The notes under the pieces: generated by a model
The model's input: the letters and a program-made list of their open reading frames with translations, nothing else
Databases searched by the model: none
What the model was told of the DNA's origin: nothing
Made by a program: the position numbers and the translations under genes
Assembly (NCBI RefSeq): GCF_900313065.1
Contig: NZ_OMPU01000014.1
Location: forward strand, 186,001 to 250,000
Direction: 5' to 3'
Length of the DNA: 64,000 nucleotides
DNA from: Kiloniella sp. EL199
GTDB taxonomy: Bacteria; Pseudomonadota; Alphaproteobacteria; Kiloniellales; Kiloniellaceae
Shown here: piece by piece, positions 35,581 through 45,020 of the stretch
Layout: every line of letters begins with the position of its first letter
Numbering within the stretch: position 1 is the first letter of the stretch

Positions 35581-35611
35581 ACAGGTTGCCTAAAGCGCAA
35601 CCTGTTTTTTT
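35581..35611 (+). terminator. Terminator shared by glycerate kinase and rarD
   Basis: ACAGGTTGC at 35581-35589 pairs with GCAACCTGT at 35597-35605 and is followed by seven T residues on the plus strand. The hairpin includes the stop codon and last codons of convergent rarD; on the minus strand the T-run is weaker. Confidence 0.75.
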
Positions 35612-36489
35612 ACCCGCTTCATATCAACAAAGGACTGCGCACTGAACAAGAAAACTGCAAACCAGATCAACCCAAAAGATATGGCATGTACTTCTGTAAA
35701 GGCTTCACCAAAAAGCAACGTTGCCAGCAGCAGGTTCACTGTTGGTCCTACGTATTGAATCATACCAATTGTTGAATAGTTCAGGCGTCTGGCAGCCGCA
35801 GCAAAACAAACCAATGGCACGGTTGTAACAACCCCGGCCAGCATCAACATCAGACTGATTCCAGCGCCGCCAGCAATATAGATCACCTCGTTCTGAGTTC
35901 CAATCCAGATCAGATACCCCAAAGCGATGGGTGTGACCATTGCTGTTTCAGCAAAAATTCCAACCTGCGCCCCGACGGGCAAACGTTTTCTGATTAGTCC
36001 GTAAAACCCGAAAGTTGTTGCCAAAGTCAGCGCAATCCAAGGGAACTCCCCGCCAATGTAGGTTAGATAACCAACCGCTATCGCAGCCAAACCAACGGCA
36101 ACAGCCTTCAAAAGTTTCAACCGCTCACCAAGAACCGCCACTCCCAAAAGAACATTCACCAGTGGGTTTATGTAATAACCCAGGCTTGCCTCAACCAACC
36201 GACCGTTGGAAATAGACCAGATAAAAATCAACCAGTTCACAGCAACAAGTAAGGCGCTCAACAACAGCCAGCCCCAAATTTTAGGTGAACTAAAGATTTC
36301 TTTAATTTCGGGCCACCTTTTCCGCAGAAGCAGCAAAAAAGTCAGAAGAACCAAAGACCAGATAACACGATGGCTCAAGACCTCGAAAGATCCTGCCGCC
36401 TCTACCTGCTTGAAATAAAGCGGCGTCAGGCCCCACCATAAATATGCGGTCAGTGCGAGAAATACGCCCTGAATAGTGTCACGTGTCAT
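35590..36489 (-). CDS. rarD: EamA/RarD-type drug/metabolite transporter
   Basis: A 299-residue inner-membrane protein with ten predicted helices in two EamA repeats. The start GVFLALTAYLWWGLTPLYFK, the motif SHRVIWSLVLL, and GYYINPLVNVLLGVAVLGERL are typical of RarD. The substrate is unknown for the family (RarD was linked to chloramphenicol sensitivity). Its terminal codons form part of the downstream terminator stem. Confidence 0.92.
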   Translation of the reverse strand: MTRDTIQGVFLALTAYLWWGLTPLYFKQVEAAGSFEVLSHRVIWSLVLLTFLLLLRKRWPEIKEIFSSPKIWGWLLLSALLVAVNWLIFIWSISNGRLVEASLGYYINPLVNVLLGVAVLGERLKLLKAVAVGLAAIAVGYLTYIGGEFPWIALTLATTFGFYGLIRKRLPVGAQVGIFAETAMVTPIALGYLIWIGTQNEVIYIAGGAGISLMLMLAGVVTTVPLVCFAAAARRLNYSTIGMIQYVGPTVNLLLATLLFGEAFTEVHAISFGLIWFAVFLFSAQSFVDMKRVKKQVAL

Positions 36490-36758
36490 TTTGGAAATCC
36501 TTACCAGAGACTTTCAGACTACTCTGGGTCTATAAACTTTGCTAGCCAGATTACGTCACCAACACATTTATTTTATAAAATATGCTATAAAGGATTTTTC
36601 AACATTCTCAAATGCTTCGCCATTGGTCGACAATACCATCCCTTATCGCTCTTGGACGCAGGTTCAGGTTATTTTATTCTTAATCTAGTAGCTTCTTGTC
36701 GGTTTCAGGCTTTCTCGAACGTCCTTCGCTTAATGACACTCAATGAAGAGGAAATATA

Positions 36759-37139
36759 ATGCTCTATTCGTTCCTAATTTATTCTGCCGAAGGTATTCAT
36801 GGACGCCTTTCTCCCGAAGAACAGGAACTCGCCCTTGAACAACATCGATTACTCCAAAAGAAGCTGGACGAAAGAGGTGATTTTGCAACGGCAAAACTTA
36901 TGCCTGTCAGTAACGCAGTGACCCTAAAATCCAAAACAGATCAAGGTCATAAAACCTTGATAACTGATGGCCCCTTTGCAGATACCAAGGAACAGTTCGT
37001 CGGTTTCTATCTGGCAGATTTTCCAAACCTTGACGAAGCCATTGCGATGGCAGATATGATCTCGACCCCCTATCACAGTATAGAAGTCAGACCTGTTTCA
37101 TGGTCAGGCGGAACCCTGTCCAGCTTTCAAGATGGTTGA
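36759..37139 (+). CDS. YCII-related (DGPF) protein, partner of ECF42 sigma factor
   Basis: A 126-residue YCII/DGPF protein. The name-giving motif is intact: TLITDGPFADTKEQFVGFYL. It has an ACT-like ferredoxin fold in known members. GAGGAA precedes the ATG. Genes of this type almost always accompany ECF42 sigma factors, and such a gene starts 31 bases downstream. Its biochemical role is not known; it is probably a target or modulator of the sigma factor. Confidence 0.9.
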   Translation: MLYSFLIYSAEGIHGRLSPEEQELALEQHRLLQKKLDERGDFATAKLMPVSNAVTLKSKTDQGHKTLITDGPFADTKEQFVGFYLADFPNLDEAIAMADMISTPYHSIEVRPVSWSGGTLSSFQDG

Positions 37140-37170
37140 TCCCGCATGCCACTAATCGGAATAATCTAAC

Positions 37171-38871
37171 ATGCCTCACCACCCCTGGCTTCAGGCCCGA
37201 TTTTCAGATATCCGCCCCAAGGCCATCGCCGCATTGATAAGCTATTTTCGGGATATTGATCTTGCCGAAGAAAGCTTTTCTCTCGCCTGTACTAAAGCTC
37301 TGGATGGTTGGCAAAAACAGGGATTACCCGATGATCCCTTTGCCTGGCTTCTAACCGTTGCTCGCAATGCCGGACGGGATATCATTCGCAAGAATAAAAC
37401 GCGAGACGATCACAAAACACAACACGCTCAAGATAACACAAGTCACGACGCTTTCGATGACGTTCAGGAAGAAAATGAATTCCGCGATGATGTCCTACGC
37501 CTGCTTTTTATCTGCTGCCATCCAAAACTCTCTATTCAGGATCAATCAGCACTTGCCCTGAAAATCGTTATCGGCTTGTCCGTTGAAGAAATTGCCTGTG
37601 CATTTCTTGTAAAATCCAAAACGATGGAACAACGTATTACCCGGGCAAAAAAAACGATCGCAAAAGATAATATTCCCTTTCAAAGTCCGGATTTGATCGA
37701 GCGCGCAGAGCGCCTCAAAACTGTGTCCCTGATGCTTTATCTGCTTTTTAACGAAGGTTGGTCCGCCAGCACTGGCGACGTACAGATAAAGGTCCTGTTG
37801 TGTGAAGAAGCCATTTACCTCGCCAGACTCCTTTTGAGTCTCTTCCCCTCTCAAACAGAGACAATGGGCTTACTGGCTCTGATGCTGTTTCAACATGCCA
37901 GATATCCGGCTCGTATTGAGAATGACAAGCTTATCCTTTTGAAACATCAGAATAGAAACCTCTGGAACCGTACGATGATTGCCGAGGCTCATGTGCTTTT
38001 GGAAAAAGCACTCCGACACGGTACTCCGGGTTCATTTCAAATCCAGGCAGCTATCGCAGGCGTCCATTCCAACGCATCGGCTTACGAGGCAACAGACTGG
38101 GCCGAAATCGAACGCCTTTATGCCGTGCTGTATCAATTTGAACCCACCCCGATTGTTAAGTTAAATCACGCCGTCGCCATTGCCAAAACCAAAGGATCAG
38201 CAGAAGCACTCAAAATACTCGATGATCTTGATAAAGAGCTTCAAAACTATCGCTGGTTTCATTCAACTCGTGCTGCTTTTTTGTTCGAACTCGGTCAAAA
38301 AGACAGGGCCAAAACAGCGTATCAAACGGCTTTGGCCTTAACACCAACAGAACCGGAACAGGCAATTCTTCGAGAAAAATTCTCGAATGTAAAAAATAAT
38401 TATCCGCTTTGTCGGAATTTACCTCTGTCACGCGTCCTTGGTTTATCTGCACTAGGCAGAAAGCATAAACCAAAGGATGAAACTATGTCACAAACAACAA
38501 TGACAACACCCGGCGCAGCCGGATGGATTGGCTATTCCAGCCCTAACAGAGACGAAGCCGTAAAATTCTATCGCAATGTTATGGAATGGACCTTAACCGA
38601 TCTACCCATGAAAGACGGATCAAGCGTCCCCGGCATTCTTGTCGAAGATGAATTGATCGGCGGCTTTTCACCGGAACCTGCCGACAAAGGGGTATGGACA
38701 ATATACATTACCGTCAAAGACGTTGATGATGCCACAGATAAAGCCCGCACAGCCGGAGCAAAAATTATCAGGGAACCAACGGATGTATCCGGCGTTGGTC
38801 GCATTGCAATCATCAATGATCCCCATGGTGCCCGCATTGCTATGATAACCTACGAAAGCATGCAGAAATAA
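37171..38871 (+). CDS. ECF42-type RNA polymerase sigma factor fused to a VOC (glyoxalase-like) domain
   Basis: A 566-residue open frame with two parts. Residues 1-410 are a complete ECF42/DUF6596 sigma factor: region 2 (AEESFSLACTKALDGW and FAWLLTVARNAGRDIIRKNK), region 4 (LVKSKTMEQRITRAKKTI) and the helical, TPR-like C-terminal extension (LYLLFNEGWSASTGD, QAAIAGVHSNAS). Members of this group usually stop there. After a linker of about 28 residues comes a VOC domain of 128 residues (GAAGWIGYSSPNRDEAVKFY ... INDPHGARIAMITYE). The ATG at 38485 inside the frame has AAAGGA seven bases upstream, so the VOC part may also be made separately. The DGPF partner lies 31 bases upstream. Confidence 0.88.
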   Translation: MPHHPWLQARFSDIRPKAIAALISYFRDIDLAEESFSLACTKALDGWQKQGLPDDPFAWLLTVARNAGRDIIRKNKTRDDHKTQHAQDNTSHDAFDDVQEENEFRDDVLRLLFICCHPKLSIQDQSALALKIVIGLSVEEIACAFLVKSKTMEQRITRAKKTIAKDNIPFQSPDLIERAERLKTVSLMLYLLFNEGWSASTGDVQIKVLLCEEAIYLARLLLSLFPSQTETMGLLALMLFQHARYPARIENDKLILLKHQNRNLWNRTMIAEAHVLLEKALRHGTPGSFQIQAAIAGVHSNASAYEATDWAEIERLYAVLYQFEPTPIVKLNHAVAIAKTKGSAEALKILDDLDKELQNYRWFHSTRAAFLFELGQKDRAKTAYQTALALTPTEPEQAILREKFSNVKNNYPLCRNLPLSRVLGLSALGRKHKPKDETMSQTTMTTPGAAGWIGYSSPNRDEAVKFYRNVMEWTLTDLPMKDGSSVPGILVEDELIGGFSPEPADKGVWTIYITVKDVDDATDKARTAGAKIIREPTDVSGVGRIAIINDPHGARIAMITYESMQK

Positions 38872-38954
38872 GTCGCACACATCAACTCATGAACAAAGCT
38901 GCGAACACAAGTGTTGGCAGCTTTTGCCCTCATACTATCTCCAAGGATTTTAAG

Positions 38955-39389
38955 ATGAAGCACTTTCTATCCCTGCTTGCCTTTGTGATCATCACCTTCG
39001 CAACTCAAGGCACATCGCATATGCTGATCAATATTGAACATTATGAAGCCCTGGGTTTCCTGCGGGCTGAACCAATTTTTCTGCTGGGTTTTATTGCCAT
39101 GCTTATCCAAGGGACGATCATGACCGGGTGTCTCCACCTTTTGGCCCCCGAGGGTGCAACGATCAGACTGGGACTGATTGTTTCCCTCGGTTTCGGCCTT
39201 TTCCTCTCGTCCTATATAAGCTTCGCGTCGCCCGCAAAGTATGCCGTACCCTCAATCTGGGAATGGATCGCCGTCGAACTGTCAGTCAGTGCCATCCAGT
39301 TCATCGTCTTTGGTATAGCCCTTGGTTTCATTCACTCTCTTTTCAATGCTAAAACCCGTGTAGAGTTTAAAGAAGAATTTAAAACCTAA
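38955..39389 (+). CDS. Small inner-membrane protein, four helices, unknown function
   Basis: About 144 residues with four likely membrane helices: FLSLLAFVIITFATQG, PIFLLGFIAMLIQGTIMTG, LGLIVSLGFGLFLSSYISFA and AIQFIVFGIALGFIHSLF. I do not recognise the family. The ATG at 38955 has AAGGA upstream; the frame opens 22 codons earlier. It follows the sigma/VOC gene by 83 bases and might belong to its regulon. Confidence 0.7.
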   Translation: MKHFLSLLAFVIITFATQGTSHMLINIEHYEALGFLRAEPIFLLGFIAMLIQGTIMTGCLHLLAPEGATIRLGLIVSLGFGLFLSSYISFASPAKYAVPSIWEWIAVELSVSAIQFIVFGIALGFIHSLFNAKTRVEFKEEFKT

Positions 39390-39414
39390 TCCAACTTGTT
39401 AGGAGGAAGATTCA

Positions 39415-40719
39415 TTACTCCAAAACTTCTGGCTTTGGTCCACCTGTGGCCCAGTCTAGGAGTTCAACGTTATGAACAACGGGAATATCTGTTCCCGATG
39501 AAATCTGGCACTGACATCCTATATTTCCTGTCGCAATAATATCCGGTGTCAGTGTTTCAATGTTTTTGACTTTGCGATCACGGAGCTTCTCAGCCAGTTC
39601 AGGCTGCATAATATTATAAGTTCCGGCAGAGCCGCAGCACAGATGCCCCTCAGGCACATCGCGTACGACAAAACCTGCACCTGTTAGCAGCTCTTTCGGT
39701 TGTCTGGTTATTTTCTGGCCGTGCTGGATTGAACAGGGGGCGTGATAAGCAACTATCTTAGCAGCCTCATCACCCTTTTCCTTATCCACCAGCGCTACAG
39801 GTTCAAGCTCTGCAAGATATTCTGTGATATCTTTTGCAAGGCCAGAAATCTTTGCCGCACGCTCGGCCCAATCGGGATCATTGCGCAGCATAAAACCATA
39901 GTCTTTTATGGTTGTTCCGCATCCAGACGCATTAGTGATAATGGCATCCAGTCCCTCTCCTTCGATTTCAGTCATCCAGCCTCGAATAGCAGCCTTCATC
40001 TGCTGTTCTGCCATTGCCTCCTTACCCATATGGTGAACAAGCGATCCGCAACACCCCACGCCCTTGGCAATAACAACTTCGATACCGTGCTTCGTTAAAA
40101 GCCTGATAGCTGCTTCATTTATCGATGGCGCAAGAACAGTTTGCGCACAGCCAGATAACAACGCAACGCGTCCTTTCCTCTCTCCGACTGCTTTGAAGGT
40201 TTGAGGTTGGTCGACAACACTTGCAGCGGGCAGATCTTTAGGGGCCAGATCAATAAGTGCCTTTACTCGCCCTGAGACAAAGTTCTTCACCAACGGCTTT
40301 GTCAAAGAGGCAATATTCAATGCGCCACGAAACCAGAAAGGCCGGGGAATAAGATAGCTGAGAAGATTGCGTAATAACCTCTCAAACAAAGGGCGTTTAT
40401 AGCTGTGTTCCACATGATTACGTGCGTGATCCACCAGATGCATATAGTTCACCCCTGACGGGCAGGTTGTCATACAGGATAGACAGGACAAACAGCGATC
40501 GAGATGTTTTGTCACCTCCGCCGTTGCCGCAACGCCTTCTTCCAGCATCCCCTTGATCAAATAAATTCGTCCACGAGGGCTATCCAGTTCATCCCCCAAC
40601 AGCACATAAGTCGGACATGTTGCCGTGCAAAACCCGCAGTGCACACATTTGCGTAAAATACTCTCTGCTTCTTCAATGTTAGGGTCCGCCAACTGCGCGA
40701 GAGAAAAATTGGTTTGCAT
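39415..40719 (-). CDS. glcF: Glycolate oxidase iron-sulfur subunit
   Basis: A 434-residue protein carrying two 4Fe-4S motifs near the N-terminus (CVHCGFCTATCP and CLSCLSCMTTCP) and two CCG cysteine-rich domains (GVGCCGSLVHHMG and HLCCGSAGTYNIM). It passes electrons from the GlcD flavin to the quinone pool. Third gene of glcD-glcE-glcF, nine bases after glcE. Confidence 0.95.
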   Translation of the reverse strand: MQTNFSLAQLADPNIEEAESILRKCVHCGFCTATCPTYVLLGDELDSPRGRIYLIKGMLEEGVAATAEVTKHLDRCLSCLSCMTTCPSGVNYMHLVDHARNHVEHSYKRPLFERLLRNLLSYLIPRPFWFRGALNIASLTKPLVKNFVSGRVKALIDLAPKDLPAASVVDQPQTFKAVGERKGRVALLSGCAQTVLAPSINEAAIRLLTKHGIEVVIAKGVGCCGSLVHHMGKEAMAEQQMKAAIRGWMTEIEGEGLDAIITNASGCGTTIKDYGFMLRNDPDWAERAAKISGLAKDITEYLAELEPVALVDKEKGDEAAKIVAYHAPCSIQHGQKITRQPKELLTGAGFVVRDVPEGHLCCGSAGTYNIMQPELAEKLRDRKVKNIETLTPDIIATGNIGCQCQISSGTDIPVVHNVELLDWATGGPKPEVLE

Positions 40720-40728
40720 TTGTCTCTC

Positions 40729-41934
40729 CTATAGATCTGCGTATAAACGGCCAGGGTTCAAAATAGCTTTGGGATCAAAGTTATCCTTTATGCGCTTCAT
40801 CAGGGCATACTCTCCCGGTTCAAGAGGCTGTTGAGGGCTTTCAGCGTCCTCAATACCTGTAGCCGACCTCACTAACGTCGCATGTCCGCCAGCACTCTTT
40901 AGCCTACCCCGAAGAAGAGAAGCATTATGATCTCCTGTAAGTGACAGCCAGATAAGTCCGCCTGCCCAGTCATAATAATACTCAGCCTGCTCGTTGAACT
41001 TCAAACTGTCAATAAAAGCACTTCCTTGTGCAGGCGGGAGTGATATACGCCATATAGATCTTTCTTCTGACTTTAATAAAACCTCTGCATCACGAAGTTT
41101 TTGCCATAAAGATCGACTTTCCGGATCAGCAATCAAACTTCCCTTGCCAAAACCTGTCAAAAGCGATGTCAATTTGTCCGTTCTATAGGTGATTGAAGGG
41201 CCATGTCCTTCTAGCCTGAGCAGTGTCATCGCGCGCTCTTCTGCTTCCAGGGATAGCTTCGAGGAAATGATTTGTGGTATATGTGCAGCCGAAGACACTT
41301 CGCGCGAAGAATTTAAGGCGACTGACATGGCCCTGTTTGCCTGTTCATCTGAAAGCCCGTAGAGGACATAACTTTTTTCTTCCAGAGGTGCAGGCAATAC
41401 CTTGATCGTAATATCACTCATCACAGCAAGGGTCCCATAAGATCCCGCCATAAGTTTCATAAGATCATAACCCGTCACATTCTTGACCACCCGACCACCG
41501 GATTTGAATGTTTCTCCCCGGCCAGAAACCCCGGAAAAACCAAGGAAGTGATCTCTGGCAGCACCAGCTTTTAGTCGACGTGGCCCCGATAGATTACAGG
41601 CAACCATCCCACCAAGCGTCCCTGCGTCCGGTGTTCCCTTTAAAAGAGCACCATAATCCATAGGCTCAAACGCCATGTACTGGTTGTTCTTGGCAAGCTC
41701 TTCCTGAATTTCAATAAGTGATGTCCCCGCCCGCGCAGATAGCACTAACTCTTCTGGCTCATACAAGGTAATGCCAGTTAAAGCAGACACATCCAGTAAG
41801 TGATCGGCACAAACAGCACGCCCAAGCTTCTGTTTACTTCCAGAGCCGATAATCTCCATAGACTCTTCCTGGGATAACCCCCACTTAACCGCTTCTTCCA
41901 GCTGACCTGCGTTCTCGGGTTTGATATGGCTCAT
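40729..41934 (-). CDS. glcE: Glycolate oxidase FAD-binding subunit GlcE
   Basis: A 401-residue subunit with a partial FAD-binding type 4 fold: LVLSARAGTSLIEIQEELAK, GGMVACNLSGPRRLKAGAAR, RDHFLGFSGVSGRGE and KNVTGYDLMKLMAGSYGTLA, all typical of GlcE. It complexes with GlcD and GlcF. It ends LNPGRLYADL. About 70 AT-rich bases separate it from glcD. Confidence 0.94.
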   Translation of the reverse strand: MSHIKPENAGQLEEAVKWGLSQEESMEIIGSGSKQKLGRAVCADHLLDVSALTGITLYEPEELVLSARAGTSLIEIQEELAKNNQYMAFEPMDYGALLKGTPDAGTLGGMVACNLSGPRRLKAGAARDHFLGFSGVSGRGETFKSGGRVVKNVTGYDLMKLMAGSYGTLAVMSDITIKVLPAPLEEKSYVLYGLSDEQANRAMSVALNSSREVSSAAHIPQIISSKLSLEAEERAMTLLRLEGHGPSITYRTDKLTSLLTGFGKGSLIADPESRSLWQKLRDAEVLLKSEERSIWRISLPPAQGSAFIDSLKFNEQAEYYYDWAGGLIWLSLTGDHNASLLRGRLKSAGGHATLVRSATGIEDAESPQQPLEPGEYALMKRIKDNFDPKAILNPGRLYADL

Positions 41935-42006
41935 GAAAACTCTCGTAACGTTTTTTTATTATTCTTTTTAGATCTTTATTTCTGGGCACATAGCTCCAGA
42001 ACAATC

Positions 42007-43494
42007 CTAGAAGCGGGGAATATCGGGAAAGGGTAACTTGCCCTTATGTATATGCATACGCCCCAGTTCTGCACAGCGATGCAATTCCGGGAAAACCTTG
42101 CCGGGGTTTAAAAGCGCCTTGCTATCAAACGCACATTTCACCCGTAGTTGTTGCTTCAGATCAATCTCGTTAAACATTTCAGGCATCAGATCACGTTTTT
42201 CAACACCAACCCCGTGCTCCCCAGTCAAAACACCACCAACCTCGACACAGAGTTTAAGTATGTCCGACCCAAAGTCTTCTGCCTTTTCCAATTCCCCCGG
42301 ATTATTCGCATCATACATAATCAAGGGATGTAAATTACCATCCCCTGCATGAAAGACATTGGCCACTCTCAGACCGTAATGCTCACTCATTTCTCGCATA
42401 CGTTTGAGAACGAGAGGCAGCTTGTTGCGAGGAATTGTGCCATCCATACAATAATAATCCGGCGTCAGACGACCTACGGCCGGGAATGCCGCTTTACGGC
42501 CAGCCCAGAAAAGTTGTCGTTCTTCTTCATTCTGGCTAATACGGCTGGTAATAGCCCCGCATTTCTCTGCTATCGCTGAAACTTGATCAATAAGGTAATC
42601 TACTTCAGCCTGGGGACCATCCAACTCTACAATCAGAAGCGCCTCGACATCCAAGGGATACCCCGCATTCACAAACGCTTCCGCGGCCTCGATGGCAGGC
42701 TTATCCATCATCTCCATACCACCAGGCACAATACCCTCGGATATGATCGCAGCGACACAATCACCCGCACTCTCTGAACTGGAGAACCCCAGCAATAGTG
42801 CTCTTGCAGTTTCCGGTTTTGGCAAGATGCGGACAGTTACTTCTGTCACAACCCCAAGCAGCCCTTCCGAACCTGTCATTAACCCCAGCAGATCATACCC
42901 GGGACTATCAAGGTGTTTTCCTCCAAATCTTAAAACCGTCCCGTCAATCAGGACCATTTCAATGCCCAGAAGATTATTTGTCGTCAAACCATACTTGAGG
43001 CAATGCACACCGCCTGCATTTTCGGCAACATTCCCTCCAATAGAGCAAGCAATCTGGCTGGAAGGATCGGGCGCATAATAAAAACCTTGTCCTTCTACAG
43101 CTTTTGTAATTCCCAGGTTCGTGACACCGGGTTGGACAACGGCACAACGGTTATCGTAATCCACCTCGACAATCTGATTAAATTTGCCCATACACAGCAA
43201 GATCGCATCTGCCAGTGGCAAAGCTCCACCGGACAGAGATGTTCCCGATCCACGGGGAACAACTTTAATGCCCTCGGCATGACAATAGGTCAAAACCTGA
43301 CTGACCTGCTCAACGGTTTGAGGCAGAACAGCCATCAGAGGAGGTTGTCGATAGGCCGTCAGGCCATCTGATTCGTATACCTGTAATTCCCGATCACTTA
43401 AAATCACGCCTTCGCCGGGAACAATCTCTCTCAAGGCTTCAGCAATCTCATTTCTTTTGGCCATGATCGATTGATCAGGATCAGGCATCTTCAT
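42007..43494 (-). CDS. glcD: Glycolate oxidase catalytic subunit GlcD
   Basis: A 495-residue FAD enzyme oxidising glycolate to glyoxylate. FAD-site segments are VVPRGSGTSLSGGALPLADA and GGNVAENAGGVHCLKYGLT; the C-terminal domain has VANVFHAGDGNLHPLIMYD and GVLTGEHGVGVEKRDLM. The ATG at 43494 has GGGAG eight bases upstream and aligns with the family; the frame opens 29 codons earlier. First gene of glcDEF. No glcC-type regulator is adjacent. Confidence 0.95.
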   Translation of the reverse strand: MKMPDPDQSIMAKRNEIAEALREIVPGEGVILSDRELQVYESDGLTAYRQPPLMAVLPQTVEQVSQVLTYCHAEGIKVVPRGSGTSLSGGALPLADAILLCMGKFNQIVEVDYDNRCAVVQPGVTNLGITKAVEGQGFYYAPDPSSQIACSIGGNVAENAGGVHCLKYGLTTNNLLGIEMVLIDGTVLRFGGKHLDSPGYDLLGLMTGSEGLLGVVTEVTVRILPKPETARALLLGFSSSESAGDCVAAIISEGIVPGGMEMMDKPAIEAAEAFVNAGYPLDVEALLIVELDGPQAEVDYLIDQVSAIAEKCGAITSRISQNEEERQLFWAGRKAAFPAVGRLTPDYYCMDGTIPRNKLPLVLKRMREMSEHYGLRVANVFHAGDGNLHPLIMYDANNPGELEKAEDFGSDILKLCVEVGGVLTGEHGVGVEKRDLMPEMFNEIDLKQQLRVKCAFDSKALLNPGKVFPELHRCAELGRMHIHKGKLPFPDIPRF

Positions 43495-43629
43495 CTGGTT
43501 TCTCCCGGATTTATCATTCTTGTCATAGCCTCGCCTAACTTCGCGACAAGAACAAGTCCGGAGATAAAGAGTTTCTGTCACAGTATTTGAGACATATCGT
43601 CATATTTGAGATTTATCAGGCAAAAAAGA

Positions 43630-43664
43630 AAAAACCGCTCCCTCTAGCGAGAGGCGGTTTTTTT
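43630..43664 (-). terminator. Intrinsic terminator of rpmJ
   Basis: Outer arms AAAACCGC and GCGGTTTT with an inner CTC/GAG pair and a long T-run on both strands. It lies 40 bases after the rpmJ stop, and could also block read-in to glcD from upstream. Confidence 0.85.
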
Positions 43665-43703
43665 TCTTAACTTCATTCTGACCAATGGCCAGACTGAACA
43701 AGA

Positions 43704-43829
43704 TTAGCCCTGACGCGCTTTAAAGCGAGGGTTCTTCTTGTTGATGACATAAACCCGGCCGCGACGACGAACAACACGGCAGTTCTTATCGCGCAGCTTG
43801 GCAGTCTTCAGAGAGTTTACAACTTTCAT
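43704..43829 (-). CDS. rpmJ: Large ribosomal subunit protein bL36, zinc-free form
   Basis: A 41-residue gene. The sequence begins [20 protein letters not shown], continues with an Arg/Val-rich strand ([15 protein letters not shown]) and ends FKARQG. Only one cysteine is present, so this is the C-minus paralogue type that does not bind zinc, as in most Alphaproteobacteria. AAAGGTAGG precedes the ATG. A good promoter and a leader hairpin lie upstream, a terminator downstream. Confidence 0.96.
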   Translation of the reverse strand: MKVVNSLKTAKLRDKNCRVVRRRGRVYVINKKNPRFKARQG

Positions 43830-43853
43830 GGTCCTACCTTTGGCAAAAAATGT

Positions 43854-43912
43854 GCCCGCTGATCGGGCTGTCGAGAAGTCCGGACAATATGTAAGGACCT
43901 CTTGGATGTCAA
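43854..43912 (-). promoter_or_regulatory. Promoter and leader hairpin of rpmJ
   Basis: On the minus strand a perfect -35 TTGACA (43912-43907) and TATTGT (43889-43884) are separated by 17 bases. Transcription would start near 43877. The leader then holds GCCCG-atcag-CGGGC (43868-43854) followed by ACATTTTTT, which resembles a short attenuator. Confidence 0.6.
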
Positions 43913-44001
43913 CTGCCTGATCAAACAGAGTGAAAACTGAGCGCTTCTATACGCAACTTTTTGGGTAAACAAAAGAGAAAAGAGACTCTTTTTCGGATTC
44001 T

Positions 44002-44940
44002 TTACCAATCAGACAGCATTTGAGTCTGAGATTGCCTGATTGCGAGGAATCGATAGAGCCTGATCGTGCCGGATTCAAGGGCATGCGTACGGCGCGCCCA
44101 TAATTCCATCTCGCTGACTAAAACTTCTTCCATCTTCTTGTCAGCACCATTTTCCTTCATCTGGCCTAAATAATCAGCCCAGCCGCTTTTGACCATCTCC
44201 AGATAGCGATCTGTCATATCTTCAAAAATACGGCTTTGAACATTACCTGCGGTAAAGCCTTTTTCATATTCAAGTTTGGTCCAGATCTGAAGGCCATCAC
44301 CTTCGCTCTCTTTCCATGATTTCAATATTTCTTCATCCGGCTCATCAGCAACGATGAAATCAGTAAAAAGAAACTGCCCGCCATCTTTCAAGGCACGACA
44401 GGTATCTTTGAAAAACTGTTCTTTGTTCTGAATTGTATAAAGAGATTCTTTTGAAAAAATACAATCAAATGATTTAGGCTTAAACTCAAACTTTTCGGGG
44501 TCAAAAGCCAGAACAGGGGCTTTTTTTGCCATACCTGCCATGGTCGAGATTTCCATCCCTGCATCGACCATTTCATGGTCACGTTCCATACAGGTCACCC
44601 AAACACCAAACTTATCAGACATCGTCCGACCAACGCCACCAAGCCCAGCGCCGATATCAAGTACATTTTTGGAAGGATCTAAACCAAAAGGTTTAATAAG
44701 TTCTTCAATATATTCTTCATCACCCGGGGTTGCGTTTCCCTCGCCCCAAACATCCTGAATAAGCTGAATACGGAGGCTTTCCCATTCATGGCTGTCAGCA
44801 CGAACATCATGCTCTTTTATAGCAGGCATAGGCGGTGCTTTTGGTACTATGCGTAATTCATAGCCAAACCACCAGGCTTTCAACCGGTCAAAAAACGATA
44901 TCTGGCCTTTCATGACTTGCGTATTGGCTGATTTTGCCAT
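44002..44940 (-). CDS. SAM-dependent methyltransferase (class I)
   Basis: A 312-residue protein with the class I SAM-binding fold: motif I NVLDIGAGLGGVGRTMSDKF near residue 91, the acidic residue after strand 2 (VTCMERDHEMVDAG), and post-I segments FDCIFSKESLYTIQ and LKDGGQFLFTDFI. The order recalls phosphoethanolamine/sterol-type methyltransferases, but the substrate is not known. The N-terminal 60 residues are family-specific and lack a signal. It stands alone, with palindromic DNA before its start. Confidence 0.85.
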   Translation of the reverse strand: MAKSANTQVMKGQISFFDRLKAWWFGYELRIVPKAPPMPAIKEHDVRADSHEWESLRIQLIQDVWGEGNATPGDEEYIEELIKPFGLDPSKNVLDIGAGLGGVGRTMSDKFGVWVTCMERDHEMVDAGMEISTMAGMAKKAPVLAFDPEKFEFKPKSFDCIFSKESLYTIQNKEQFFKDTCRALKDGGQFLFTDFIVADEPDEEILKSWKESEGDGLQIWTKLEYEKGFTAGNVQSRIFEDMTDRYLEMVKSGWADYLGQMKENGADKKMEEVLVSEMELWARRTHALESGTIRLYRFLAIRQSQTQMLSDW

Positions 44941-45020
44941 CTAAGCAATGCTCCTCATGCCCAGAAGGCTACCGTACTGATATGCAAACCACAAACGCAA
45001 ACAAACCCATCTCCTACACC

